From JAPHSX01 sp039714395 (GTDB taxonomy: Bacteria; Pseudomonadota; Gammaproteobacteria; Thiohalomonadales; Thiohalomonadaceae), in assembly GCA_039714395.1 (NCBI GenBank), contig JBDLJH010000004.1, positions 62,001-126,000 on the forward strand: a DNA stretch of 64,000 nucleotides. The letters run 5' to 3'. The position numbers and the translations under genes were made by a program. Below are positions 16,472-25,281 of this stretch, in pieces (the stretch's first letter is position 1; each line of letters begins with the position of its first letter). The notes beneath the pieces are model-generated. The model was not told the origin of the DNA. It saw nothing but the letters and a program-made list of their open reading frames with translations, and did no database searches.

Positions 16472-17869
16472 TTACCCTTTTAGCAACTCCATTGCCATCT
16501 TCGCCGCCCCCCGCACCCTATCCGGCGCCGTCCCACCAATATGATCCCGCGCGGCCACTGACCCTTCCAACGTCAGATAATCAAACACATCATCCTTTAT
16601 CGCATCACTAAAGCCCTGCAACTCTTGCAGCGACATTTCGGAGAGGTCTTTGCCAGTTTTTACGCCGTGAGCGACGGCCTTGCCGACGATCTCATGGGCA
16701 TCACGGAACGGGACACCGTTGCGTACCACGTAGTCGGCGAGGTCCGTAGCGGTAGAAAAACCGCGCAACGCCGCCTCGCGCATCTGTTTCGGCTTGAGTG
16801 TGATCTGCGCCATCATGTCTGCATAGACCTTAAGGCAGCCACGCACGGTATCGATGACATCGAACAGCGGTTCTTTGTCTTCCTGGTTGTCTTTGTTATA
16901 GGCCAATGGCTGACCCTTCATGATCATCAGCATAGAACTGAGTGAACCAAAGACGCGACCGATTTTACCGCGCACCAGTTCAGGCACGTCGGGGTTTTTT
17001 TTCTGCGGCATGATGGAGGAGCCGGTGCAGAAGGCATCACCCAGATCGACCCAGTCGAACTGGCTGGAGGACCAGAGAATCAGTTCCTCACTAAAGCGGG
17101 ACATATGCATCAGCAGCAGCGAGGCCCAGCTTAAAAACTCGATGGCGAAGTCGCGATCGGAAACACCATCGAGTGAGTTGCGACCCGGCATGTCGAATCC
17201 GAGTTCTTTGGCGGTGAACTCACGATCAATCGGATAGGTAGTTCCGGCCAGCGCGGCCGAGCCTAGCGGCATGATGTTGACTCGCTTACGGCAATCGGCG
17301 AGGCGCTCGGAATCACGCTGCAGCATTTCGTTCCACGCCAGCATGTGATGGCCAAAGGTGATCGGCTGGGCGGTCTGCAGGTGGGTAAAACCGGGCATGA
17401 TGGTGTCGGCCTCGCGCTCGGCCAGCTCGATGAGGGCGCTTTGCAGGCGCTTCAGCTCAGGGGCGATAGCGCCGTCGATCTCATCGCGCAGGTAGAGGCG
17501 CACGTCGGTGGCGACCTGATCATTACGCGAGCGACCGGTGTGCAGCTTCTTTCCGGCATCGCCAATCATGTCGGTGAGCCGCTTTTCGATGTTCATGTGC
17601 ACATCTTCCAGCGCGATGGACCAGGGGAAGTCACCCGCCTGGATCTCCGCCTCGATCTTGGTAAGGCCGCGAATAATGGTGTCGCGCTCCTCCTCGGTGA
17701 GCACACCAATATTGGTGAGCATCCTGGCGTGGGCGAGGGAGCCCTGGATGTCCTGTTTATACATACGCTGGTCGAAACCGACTGAGGCGCCGAAGGCCTC
17801 GACAAAGGCATTAGTCGGTTCATTGAAACGGCCGGTCCAGGGTTTTTCTACTGTTGTCTCTTCACTCAT
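16472..17869 (-). CDS. argH: Argininosuccinate lyase
   Basis: ArgH cleaves argininosuccinate to arginine and fumarate, the last step of arginine synthesis, as a cytoplasmic tetramer. The 465 residues cover the whole family. The fumarase/aspartase-superfamily signature GSSIMPQKKNPDVPELVRGK is intact, with the catalytic serine in it, and the N-terminal TGRFNEPTNAFVEAFGAS and LHTGRSRNDQVATDVRLYLR are also typical. It stands alone, with a terminator at its 3' end. In many gammaproteobacteria argH lies beside the AlgZ/AlgR-like and hemC genes, as here once the LysR-pirin-b561-YceI block is discounted. Confidence 0.98.
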   Translation of the reverse strand: MSEETTVEKPWTGRFNEPTNAFVEAFGASVGFDQRMYKQDIQGSLAHARMLTNIGVLTEEERDTIIRGLTKIEAEIQAGDFPWSIALEDVHMNIEKRLTDMIGDAGKKLHTGRSRNDQVATDVRLYLRDEIDGAIAPELKRLQSALIELAEREADTIMPGFTHLQTAQPITFGHHMLAWNEMLQRDSERLADCRKRVNIMPLGSAALAGTTYPIDREFTAKELGFDMPGRNSLDGVSDRDFAIEFLSWASLLLMHMSRFSEELILWSSSQFDWVDLGDAFCTGSSIMPQKKNPDVPELVRGKIGRVFGSLSSMLMIMKGQPLAYNKDNQEDKEPLFDVIDTVRGCLKVYADMMAQITLKPKQMREAALRGFSTATDLADYVVRNGVPFRDAHEIVGKAVAHGVKTGKDLSEMSLQELQGFSDAIKDDVFDYLTLEGSVAARDHIGGTAPDRVRGAAKMAMELLKG

Positions 17870-17941
17870 CTTTTATCGCCAGTCTATATAGGTGTAATGG
17901 TGCGGAGTATATCAGAGCTCATCTAATGATCGTTTACCGCT

Positions 17942-17977
17942 GTGACTAGTGACTTACGACTTTGGACTAACGACTTT
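17942..17977. repeat. Heptamer array at the 3' end of the LysR gene
   Basis: The tetramer GACT recurs five times at an exact seven-base period (17944, 17951, 17958, 17965, 17972) with variable bases between. Read on the minus strand, units are AGTCNNN. The last two codons and stop of the LysR gene (Ser-Arg-TAG) are made of one of these units. The same arrangement occurs at the gpsA/trmL junction and before tusA. Confidence 0.7.
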
Positions 17978-18881
17978 CAACGTGATCCCACGGCGTCCCC
18001 TCGGCAAACCACTCCACAAGGAAATCGATCAGCGCCCGAACCCGTTGCGGCAGGTGTCGGCGCGAGGGGTAGATGGCGTAGAGCGCCATTGGGGCCGGGC
18101 TATGCTCACGCAGCACCGGCTGCAGTCGCCCCTGTTCAATTGCCTGGTGGCAGATAAAGGTGGGGAGCATAGCGATGCCCATGCCCTCCTCGGCGGCCTT
18201 GAGGATTATGTCGCCATTATTGGTGGCAAGGCGGATATGGGGCTTATGCAATAGCCGCCCCTGTACCAGGCCAAGCTGCCACTGCTGCGCCTCGGGCACC
18301 AGATTGTAGCCGATGCCATCATGAGCGCTGAGATCAGTGGCCTGCTTTGGCTCCCCGCGGCGGGCGAGGTAGTCGGGTGCGGCACAGTATAGAAAGTAGA
18401 TGGGGCAGAGACGCCTGGCCACCAGCGAGGAGTCTTCCAGCTTGCCGACACGCAGCAGCACATCGACCCCTTCCTCTATTAGATTAATCTCGCGGTCATC
18501 AAGGTCGAGATCAAATACCAGCTGCGGGTGCTGCCCCTGCAGCAGTTCAATCACCGGCAACAGGTGCCGCAGTCCAAGGGAGAGGGGAGCATTGAGGCGA
18601 ATCCGCCCGCCGAGGGCCTGCTGGCCACTCTGTAGTGACTGCTCGGCCTCATCCAGCTCATCAAGAATGTGCAGGCTTCGCTGGTAGAAATCACGCCCGG
18701 CATCGGTGAGATGGATTCGACGGGTGGTACGCTGCAGCAGCTGGGCATCGAGACGATTCTCCAGCTCCTGCAGGCGGCGGCTCACCGCCGACTTGGCGAT
18801 GCCCATGCGCTCGGCCGCAGCACTGATGCCGCCGGCCTCCACCACCCGCACGAAGGTTTGGAGCTCATCAAAACGATCCAC
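17967..18881 (-). CDS. LysR-family transcriptional regulator
   Basis: A 304-residue LysR regulator. Residues 1-65 are the winged helix-turn-helix (FVRVVEAGGISAAAERMGIA then KSAVSRRLQELENRLDAQLL), followed by the periplasmic-binding-like effector domain from about 90. It is divergent from the pirin-b561-YceI cluster, with 110 bases between, and a good palindrome lies just upstream of its own start, so autoregulation and control of the pirin genes is likely. Its effector is unknown. Its final codons fall in a heptamer repeat array, which supplies the stop. Confidence 0.92.
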   Translation of the reverse strand: MDRFDELQTFVRVVEAGGISAAAERMGIAKSAVSRRLQELENRLDAQLLQRTTRRIHLTDAGRDFYQRSLHILDELDEAEQSLQSGQQALGGRIRLNAPLSLGLRHLLPVIELLQGQHPQLVFDLDLDDREINLIEEGVDVLLRVGKLEDSSLVARRLCPIYFLYCAAPDYLARRGEPKQATDLSAHDGIGYNLVPEAQQWQLGLVQGRLLHKPHIRLATNNGDIILKAAEEGMGIAMLPTFICHQAIEQGRLQPVLREHSPAPMALYAIYPSRRHLPQRVRALIDFLVEWFAEGTPWDHVESR

Positions 18882-18887
18882 CCTTAT

Positions 18888-18906
18888 TGTTCTCCATTAA
18901 AGAACA
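18888..18906. promoter_or_regulatory. Palindrome in the LysR/pirin intergenic region
   Basis: TGTTCT and AGAACA separated by seven bases form a perfect inverted repeat directly upstream of the LysR start codon and 86 bases before the pirin gene. LysR-type proteins bind interrupted palindromes in such divergent regions; this spacing also fits. It is the best operator candidate, inferred from position. Confidence 0.5.
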
Positions 18907-18991
18907 GTCTTTTGCTGATTATCCCCTTTATTCTCCTGAGTGCAACTATACACTTAATACTATTCTTGATTAATCAACTAGGAGAAATGTC

Positions 18992-19861
18992 ATGAGTGCC
19001 GTAGCCACCGATATTCTTACCAGTCGTAGCGTGAAGATGGTTGTGCGTGGTCAGGCAACCTCAGACGGGGCGGGGGTGAACCTGGTGCGCCTGTTCCCAT
19101 CACAGGAGCTAGAGATGCTCGACCCCTTTCTACTGCTCGATGCCTTTAGCTCCAACGACCCCGATGATTACATTGCCGGTTTTCCGCCCCACCCCCACCG
19201 TGGCTTTGAGACCGTGACCTACCTGCTGCAGGGCAATATGCGCCATAAGGACAGCGCCGGTCACGAGGGGTTGTTGCGTAGCGGCGGGGTGCAGTGGATG
19301 ACCGCCGGTAGCGGCATTGAGCACTCGGAGATGCCGGAGCAGCAGGACGGGCTGATGTCGGGCTTTCAGTTATGGCTCAACCTGCCTGCGGCGCAGAAGA
19401 TGAACCCACCGCGCTACCAGGAGTTCGAGCCGGAGCAGATCCCACTGGAGGAGCTTGGCGACGGCACGGTGATTCGTGTGATCGCCGGCACCACCTCTCG
19501 TGGCACCGTGGGAGCAGTAACGCAGATCGCCGCCCAGCCGATCTATTTCGATGTGAGCCTGCCCGCCGGAGGCAGCTTTCACCAGCCGATACCCGCAGGG
19601 CACAACGCCTTTGTGAAGATGATCGAGGGACGGCTGGCGGTAGATCACGAGGAGCTGGTCAGCGGCAGCCTGGCGGTGCTGGGTGAGGGTGATCAGCTGG
19701 AGGCCGATGCCCGCGAGGAGGGGGCGCGCTTCCTGCTCATCGCCGGTAAGCCGTTTAATGAGCCGGTGGCCCGCTCCGGCCCCTTTGTGATGAACAGCGA
19801 TGAGGAGATCCGTCAGGCCTACGCCGACTACCACGAGGGTCTGTTCGGCAAGGTGGAGTGA
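18992..19861 (+). CDS. Pirin family protein
   Basis: A 289-residue pirin, a cupin-superfamily protein. The metal-binding motif is visible in the N-terminal cupin: PPHPHRGFETVTYLLQG, then GGVQWMTAGSGIEHSEMP, giving the His-His-His-Glu ligand set for iron. Bacterial pirins include quercetin 2,3-dioxygenases and redox-sensitive co-regulators. A C-terminal pirin domain follows from about residue 170. An AGGAG site precedes the ATG. The next gene, a cytochrome b561-like protein, starts seven bases later. Confidence 0.92.
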   Translation: MSAVATDILTSRSVKMVVRGQATSDGAGVNLVRLFPSQELEMLDPFLLLDAFSSNDPDDYIAGFPPHPHRGFETVTYLLQGNMRHKDSAGHEGLLRSGGVQWMTAGSGIEHSEMPEQQDGLMSGFQLWLNLPAAQKMNPPRYQEFEPEQIPLEELGDGTVIRVIAGTTSRGTVGAVTQIAAQPIYFDVSLPAGGSFHQPIPAGHNAFVKMIEGRLAVDHEELVSGSLAVLGEGDQLEADAREEGARFLLIAGKPFNEPVARSGPFVMNSDEEIRQAYADYHEGLFGKVE

Positions 19862-19867
19862 TCAACC

Positions 19868-20413
19868 GTGCACTGGCGCAACAGCAGCGATCACTGGGGC
19901 GGGGTGGCCATGGCCCTCCACTGGCTCAGTGCATTGTTGGTATTCGGCCTGTTCGCCCTGGGGCTGTGGATGACCAGCCTCACCTATTACGACTCCTGGT
20001 ATCAAACGGCGCCCAATATCCACCGCAGCATCGGGGTACTGTTGTTTCTGCTGAGCGTGACGCGGCTGCTGTGGCGACGCTTCGATGGCCGACCACGTGA
20101 GCTGCCGGAGCACCGGCCATGGGAACACCTCGCGGCCCGCTGGACCCACCGTACTCTCTTGCTGCTGCTATTCGCGGTGATGCTAAGCGGTTATCTCATC
20201 TCTACCGCCGACGGGCGGGCAATATCCGTCTTCGGCTGGTTTAGCCTTCCGGCCACCCTGAGCGGCATCGACGGGCAGGAGGATATCGCCGGTGTAGTAC
20301 ACCTCATTCTTGCCTCGATTTTAATCGGCCTGGCTTTGATGCACACATCCGCCGCGCTGAAACACCACTTTATCGACCGTGATCGCACTCTCAAAAGTAT
20401 GCTGGGTAAGTAA
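19868..20413 (+). CDS. Cytochrome b561 family protein
   Basis: A 181-residue membrane protein with four hydrophobic helices and conserved histidines in ALHWLSALLVFGLFALGLW (helix 1) and NIHRSIGVLLFLLSVTRLLW (helix 2), with further histidines in later helices (VVHLILASILIG and LMHTSAALKHHF). This is the di-haem cytochrome b561 fold of bacterial CybB-type proteins, which oxidise ubiquinol or superoxide. The start is a GTG, needed to include the family N terminus. It lies between pirin and YceI, a grouping frequently seen with YceI proteins. Confidence 0.9.
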   Translation: MHWRNSSDHWGGVAMALHWLSALLVFGLFALGLWMTSLTYYDSWYQTAPNIHRSIGVLLFLLSVTRLLWRRFDGRPRELPEHRPWEHLAARWTHRTLLLLLFAVMLSGYLISTADGRAISVFGWFSLPATLSGIDGQEDIAGVVHLILASILIGLALMHTSAALKHHFIDRDRTLKSMLGK

Positions 20414-20447
20414 GCGGTTACTCAAATCCACACAGAGGAGTAACACC

Positions 20448-21020
20448 ATGAAGACTAAATTCCTGCTTAGCCTGTTACTGGGGCTGGTGATGACACTGAC
20501 CGCCAGCGCCGATGACTATGTCATCGACACCGAGAAGGCCCACGCATTTATCCAGTTCCGCATTCAACACCTGGGATTCAGCTGGGTTTACGGCCGCTTC
20601 AACCGCTTCGAGGGGAGCTTTGAATATGATGAGAAGAAACCGAAAAAAACAAAAGTCGCGGTAACCATTGATGTGACCAGCATCGACACCAACCATGCCG
20701 AGCGCGACAAGCACCTGCGTAGTCCCGACTTCTTCGAGATGAAAAAATATCCCACGGCCAAGTTTGTCAGTACCGGCTACAAACCGATGGGCAAGGATAA
20801 GGGCAAACTGATGGGCAAGCTGACTATTCGTGGTATCACCCAGCCGGTAACGCTCAATGTAACCCACGTTGGGGCAGGGAACGACCCATGGGGTGGCTAT
20901 CGTCGTGGCTTCCACGGCACCACCACCATTACCATGGCCGACTTCGGCATACCCTACAATCTGGGGCCATCGGCCCGTGAAGTAGAGCTAATGCTCTCCA
21001 TCGAGGGAATTCGTAAATAG
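20448..21020 (+). CDS. YceI family periplasmic protein
   Basis: A 190-residue exported protein with a signal peptide (residues 1-21, cleavage near TASA-DD) and a complete YceI lipocalin-like fold: DTEKAHAFIQFRIQHLGFS, then NRFEGSFEYDEKKPKKTKV and a closing SAREVELMLSIEGI. The family binds isoprenoid lipids such as ubiquinone-like or polyisoprenoid compounds. GAGGAG precedes the ATG. It follows a cytochrome b561 gene by 34 bases; the pairing of YceI with b561 is widespread and points to quinone-related work in the envelope. Confidence 0.93.
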   Translation: MKTKFLLSLLLGLVMTLTASADDYVIDTEKAHAFIQFRIQHLGFSWVYGRFNRFEGSFEYDEKKPKKTKVAVTIDVTSIDTNHAERDKHLRSPDFFEMKKYPTAKFVSTGYKPMGKDKGKLMGKLTIRGITQPVTLNVTHVGAGNDPWGGYRRGFHGTTTITMADFGIPYNLGPSAREVELMLSIEGIRK

Positions 21021-21099
21021 GCCGAAACGTGCAGCGATCCTCACCCTCTTCTCCGTGGCTGTGGCAAACTAGCCATGAATAGTGAGAAGAGGGGCCGGG

Positions 21100-22146
21100 A
21101 TGGCACCACCAGAGACAACCGACAAAGCGTTTTTCCTACCGGACTTCTGCGGCCTGCGTTCTGTGTTCGCGGTAGTGATACTGGTTGAACTATTCGCCTT
21201 TGTGCTCACCCTTGCCGCCGCACCACACCGTGACGATCTCTGGAGCGTACTCGCCCTCTACTCGCTCTTCATGCAGTGGGCGGGGCTGATCAGCGCGGCC
21301 CTGCTGTGCCTGGCCCGTCGACCCCTGTCACGCCTTAACGACACCGTAGCCGGGGTAGTGAGTTACGCCCTGTTGCTGCTAACCATTGGCCTGTTGAGTC
21401 TCGCTGCCTACGCCATCATGGAGTTGACCGGCTTTCCCAACACCATTGAAAGCCGTGGCGAATTTCTGCTGCGCAACCTCGGTATCGGTGCCATCGTCTG
21501 TGCCCTGACCCTGCGTTATTTCTACGTCTCTCATCAGTGGCGTCGTCGCACCCGCGCCGAGGCACGGGCCAAACTGGAGGCACTACAGGCACGCATTCGG
21601 CCCCACTTTCTATTCAACAGCATTAACACCGTTACCAGCCTGATCCACGACAAGCCCGACGATGCGGAAGAGGCACTACTCGATCTGGCCGACCTGTTCC
21701 GTGCCAGCCTGCGCGAAGAGCAGCTGTTTATTCCACTGGCCGAGGAGCTGGCGCTGATCCGCCGCTACCTCAATATGGAATCACTGCGCCTGGGCGAACG
21801 GCTACAGCTGGAATGGCAACTGGAGGAGGGAACGGAAAAGCTACTACTGCCACCGTTGATCCTGCAGCCGCTGGTGGAAAATGCGGTCTATCACGGCATT
21901 GAACCACGCCCCGGTGGCGGTACCGTTACCATCGCCATTCAGCGCAACGACGGACAACTAAGCGTGTCGGTGACCAATCCACTACCTGCACTCAATGACA
22001 GTCGAAACGAGGGCAACCGCATCGCACTGGAGAATATACGCGCCCGCCTTGATGCCCATTACGGGGAGCGCGCCTCACTCACCATCGAAGAGGGTGATGA
22101 AACATTCCGGGTACAGCTCTGCCTGCCCGCCGAGGAGCAATCTTGA
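21100..22146 (+). CDS. AlgZ/LytS-type sensor histidine kinase
   Basis: A 348-residue membrane kinase of the LytS/YehU-AlgZ (FimS) group. Four hydrophobic helices occupy residues 20-150. The kinase core carries the histidine box RIRPHFLFNSINTVTSLIHD, and the ATP-binding box VENAVYHGIEPRPGGG. This kinase type lacks the classic DHp domain. The ATG at 21100 was preferred to an upstream GTG. The response-regulator gene overlaps its stop, so they form one unit. In pseudomonads the orthologous pair algZ-algR sits between argH and hemC, as here. Confidence 0.9.
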   Translation: MAPPETTDKAFFLPDFCGLRSVFAVVILVELFAFVLTLAAAPHRDDLWSVLALYSLFMQWAGLISAALLCLARRPLSRLNDTVAGVVSYALLLLTIGLLSLAAYAIMELTGFPNTIESRGEFLLRNLGIGAIVCALTLRYFYVSHQWRRRTRAEARAKLEALQARIRPHFLFNSINTVTSLIHDKPDDAEEALLDLADLFRASLREEQLFIPLAEELALIRRYLNMESLRLGERLQLEWQLEEGTEKLLLPPLILQPLVENAVYHGIEPRPGGGTVTIAIQRNDGQLSVSVTNPLPALNDSRNEGNRIALENIRARLDAHYGERASLTIEEGDETFRVQLCLPAEEQS

Positions 22147-22871
22147 TGCGCGTACTGATTGTCGACGATGAGGCCCCGGCCCGTGACCGCCTGAAACGGT
22201 TAATGCATGAACTCGAAGGGGTGGAGATAGTGGGTGAGGCCGCAGACGGCAAGGCTGCGCTAACCGCTACCGCCGAGCATCAGCCCGACCTTATCCTGCT
22301 CGATATTCGCATGCCCGGCATGGATGGCATGGAGACAGCGCGCCACCTCGCCACTCTGCCCAAACCACCACATGTGATCTTTACCACCGCTTACGGTGAG
22401 CACGCGCTGGAGGCCTTCGAGGCACAGGCCATTGACTACCTGGTAAAACCGGTACGCAAAGAGCGGCTGGCACAGGCTCTGGAAAGAACCTCTTCTCTGC
22501 TTACACCCGCATCTGCCGCCACGGCAGTACCAGAGGGCCCCGCTCACCTCGCAGTGAAAAAACACGGCAAGATAGAGCTACTACCCATTGAAGATATTCT
22601 ATACTATCACGCCGATAACAAGTATGTGACCGCTTACTTACCGGGACGTGAAGAGCTGTTGGAGGAGTCGCTAAAACAGCTCGAAGAGCTATTGGGTGAG
22701 AGGGTAATTCGTATCCATCGCAGCACCCTGGTATCACGAAACGCTCTCATCGGGCTGGAGAGGGATAACGGGGGGGGGCACTACGTAACCCTGCATCAGA
22801 TCGGCAGAGGACCGGAGATCAGTCGTCGCCTGATACCTGAGATAAGGCGTATCTTGAAACAGATGCTCTAA
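22146..22871 (+). CDS. LytTR-type response regulator (AlgR-like)
   Basis: A 241-residue response regulator. The receiver domain (1-120) has the acidic pocket VDDEAPARD, the phosphoacceptor aspartate in LILLDIRMPGMDG and Lys in YLVKPVRKERL. The C-terminal LytTR DNA-binding domain begins near residue 140 (AVKKHGKIELLPIEDILYYH). Its ATG overlaps the last base of the kinase stop, giving TGATG coupling. AlgR-like proteins control virulence and surface genes in pseudomonads; the targets here are unknown. Its 3' end overlaps the convergent thioredoxin-like gene by four bases. Confidence 0.92.
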   Translation: MRVLIVDDEAPARDRLKRLMHELEGVEIVGEAADGKAALTATAEHQPDLILLDIRMPGMDGMETARHLATLPKPPHVIFTTAYGEHALEAFEAQAIDYLVKPVRKERLAQALERTSSLLTPASAATAVPEGPAHLAVKKHGKIELLPIEDILYYHADNKYVTAYLPGREELLEESLKQLEELLGERVIRIHRSTLVSRNALIGLERDNGGGHYVTLHQIGRGPEISRRLIPEIRRILKQML

Positions 22872-23401
22872 TCGCTAAGCGTAATCCGTAGCGGTTTGTT
22901 GCGACGCAGCATGTCCAGGGCGATATCGATCGACTCATCAAGATAGCCACCATAGAAATCGGGGGTCATCAGGCCGACACGCTTGGGGGCTAACTGGCTA
23001 CCATGCCTGTCGAGAAACACCACCGTAGGGGTCACGCTGATATTATAACGGGCGGCAAATTCATCGGCATCCACCTGCTTGCCATCAAAGTCTCTTACCG
23101 TATTGCCAAAATCGATCTTCATCTTGCGAATAATGGCCCGCTGCTCATAATCGCCGCTGATCTGCATCGGAATAAGGAAGTCGCTCTCCACCCGCACACA
23201 ATAGGTGCAGTACTCAGACGAGAACATCAGTACCAGAGGTAGCCGTTTTTCACCGCTAATCTCGGCAATTTCTGAAAAGTCCTTAACCTCTTTTATACTA
23301 CGGGCATTATGATTGTCTGCAGCAAACACGTTACAAACTAACGCGAAAAACAGGATAAAAGGCAGAAAAACAAGTGATATGTGTCTGGTCACCTTGGCCA
23401 T
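22868..23401 (-). CDS. Exported thioredoxin-fold protein
   Basis: A 177-residue protein with a signal peptide or N-terminal anchor (residues 1-29, ending NVFAAD) and a thioredoxin fold with a CxxC motif CTYC in FSSEYCTYCVRVESDF. The cis-proline is in ISVTPTVVFLDRHGSQ. It resembles SoxW/DsbD-gamma-like periplasmic reductases used in sulfur or cytochrome maturation pathways, but without neighbours to specify the partner. An in-frame ATG 13 codons upstream adds a poor leader. It is convergent with the response-regulator gene, whose stop it overlaps. Confidence 0.85.
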   Translation of the reverse strand: MAKVTRHISLVFLPFILFFALVCNVFAADNHNARSIKEVKDFSEIAEISGEKRLPLVLMFSSEYCTYCVRVESDFLIPMQISGDYEQRAIIRKMKIDFGNTVRDFDGKQVDADEFAARYNISVTPTVVFLDRHGSQLAPKRVGLMTPDFYGGYLDESIDIALDMLRRNKPLRITLSD

Positions 23402-23565
23402 ACTCCAGCTACTTGGCAGATTAGAATAGGCCGCCTGCACTTATCCTGCAATAGGCCCGCGCCCAAAGGATGTGTAGAATTGGCCTAACCATTTAGAAAC
23501 TTAAGACTATAAAATGCCAAGGTAGTTCTCACAATGAGCCCTGCCATTTGCATCAAAGAGTGACC

Positions 23566-24498
23566 ATGAATAAGAAACTGATCCGTATCGCCACCCGTGA
23601 AAGCCTGCTCGCCCTGTGGCAGGCAGAGTACGTCTCCACCGCGCTAAGGAGCGCCCACCCCGGCCTGGAGGTGGAACTGATAAAGATGAAATCGCAGGGG
23701 GACAAGATCCTCGACACCCCGCTGGCAAAGATCGGCGGTAAGGGGCTCTTTACCAAGGAGCTTGAAGAGGGGTTGCTGGCCGGCGACGCCGATATTGCGG
23801 TGCACTCGATGAAGGATGTACCGATGGAGCTGCCCGAGGGGCTGCATCTGCCGGTGATCTGCCCACGCGAAGACCCACGCGACGCCTTTGTCTCCAATAC
23901 CTATAAGAGCTTTAATGAGCTGCCTCAGGGCGCCGTAGTCGGCACCTCCAGCATGCGCCGTCAGTGCCAGCTGCTGGCCGTACGCCCCGATCTTGAGATC
24001 AAATTCCTGCGCGGTAATGTACAGACCCGTCTACGCAAGCTTGATGAGGGTGAGTACGACGCTATCATCCTCGCCGGTGCCGGCCTCAAGCGTCTGGAGC
24101 AGGCCGACCGCATTACCGAGCTGCTCGATATCACCACTCTGCTGCCCGCCTGTGGGCAGGGTGCTGTGGGTATCGAGTCCCGCGTTGATGACGATGAGGT
24201 CAACCTGATGATCATGGCTCTCAACGACCCGAAGACACAGGCGCGTGTGCTGGCCGAGCGGGCAATGAACCGCCGTCTTGAGGGGGGCTGTCAGGTGCCC
24301 ATCGGCGGTTACGCCGAACTGGATCATGGCGTGATTGTGTTACACGGTCTGGTAGGGCGCATCGATGGCAGCGAGATGGTCACCGGCAGCGTTAGTGGCC
24401 ATCCCGAGGCCGCCGAGGAGCTGGGTGTGGTACTGGCCGAGGATCTGCTGGCACGCGGTGCCGGAGATATTCTCGCCGAAGTCTATGCCCAGGACTGA
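23566..24498 (+). CDS. hemC: Hydroxymethylbilane synthase (porphobilinogen deaminase)
   Basis: HemC polymerises four porphobilinogen molecules to hydroxymethylbilane. The 310 residues span the family. The cofactor attachment cysteine is at Cys242 in LEGGCQVPIGGYA, and the catalytic region ADIAVHSMKDVPMELPEGL is intact. The ATG preceding NKKLIRIATRESLLALWQAE is the family start; a frame opening six codons earlier lacks similarity. It is the first gene of hemC-hemD-hemX-hemY, with hemD overlapping its end by 14 bases. Confidence 0.98.
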   Translation: MNKKLIRIATRESLLALWQAEYVSTALRSAHPGLEVELIKMKSQGDKILDTPLAKIGGKGLFTKELEEGLLAGDADIAVHSMKDVPMELPEGLHLPVICPREDPRDAFVSNTYKSFNELPQGAVVGTSSMRRQCQLLAVRPDLEIKFLRGNVQTRLRKLDEGEYDAIILAGAGLKRLEQADRITELLDITTLLPACGQGAVGIESRVDDDEVNLMIMALNDPKTQARVLAERAMNRRLEGGCQVPIGGYAELDHGVIVLHGLVGRIDGSEMVTGSVSGHPEAAEELGVVLAEDLLARGAGDILAEVYAQD

Positions 24499-25279
24499 GT
24501 TAAACGGTCTCACCATTCTTGTTACCCGGCCTGAGCATCAGGCCGAACCTCTCTGTCGCCTCATCGAGAGCGCCGGTGGGCAGGCCCTTCGCCTGCCGGT
24601 ACTCACCATTCACGATTCCAGTAATGCGCCTGCTGTCACAGAAAAACTCGCCCGGCTCGGTGATTATGATCTTGTCATCTTTATTAGCCCCAATGCCGTG
24701 CACTTTGGCATCGCTGCCATGCAACGTCTTGGTGACCTGCCCGCCGGACTGCAACTGGCCACCGTCGGCAGGGGTAGTGCCCGTACCCTTAGCGAACATA
24801 CCGGCCGCTCGCCCGATTTAGTGCCGGATGAGCGCTTCGACTCTGAGGGACTATTGGCGCTCGAACAGCTGCAACAAATGGCCGGTAAAAGGGTACTGAT
24901 CTTTCGTGGCAACGGTGGGCGCGAACTGCTTGCCGATAGCCTGCGCCAGCGTGGGGCCGTAGTCGACTATGCCGAGGTTTATCATCGCGACTGTCCTACC
25001 GTGCTATCAGCTGGGGATGAACGACTGAATAGAGCTGATATTATCGTTATCACCAGCAGCGAGGGGGTCAGTAATTTAGTGTCAATGACACCCTCTGTCC
25101 AGCAACAAAAGTTATTTGCATCACCACTACTACTGATCAGTGAACGTGCGATACAGCGTGCGCGTGAGCTAGGCTTTCAGGGGGAGTGCCTGATTAGCCC
25201 ACAAGCCACTGATGAGGCGATAGTTAACACCCTTACGAACTGGGCACAGCAACACCCGACAACCCTAACGGAAAAATAA
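24485..25279 (+). CDS. hemD: Uroporphyrinogen-III synthase
   Basis: HemD closes and rearranges hydroxymethylbilane to uroporphyrinogen III. The 264 residues show the weakly conserved two-domain family pattern: ILVTRPEHQAEPLCRLIESA at the start, YDLVIFISPNAVHF near residue 60, and IVITSSEGVSNL around 180. The ATG was placed 14 bases inside hemC because the preceding frame is the shadow of hemC. Overlap with hemC implies coupled translation. Confidence 0.95.
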   Translation: MPRTELNGLTILVTRPEHQAEPLCRLIESAGGQALRLPVLTIHDSSNAPAVTEKLARLGDYDLVIFISPNAVHFGIAAMQRLGDLPAGLQLATVGRGSARTLSEHTGRSPDLVPDERFDSEGLLALEQLQQMAGKRVLIFRGNGGRELLADSLRQRGAVVDYAEVYHRDCPTVLSAGDERLNRADIIVITSSEGVSNLVSMTPSVQQQKLFASPLLLISERAIQRARELGFQGECLISPQATDEAIVNTLTNWAQQHPTTLTEK

Positions 25280-25281
25280 GA

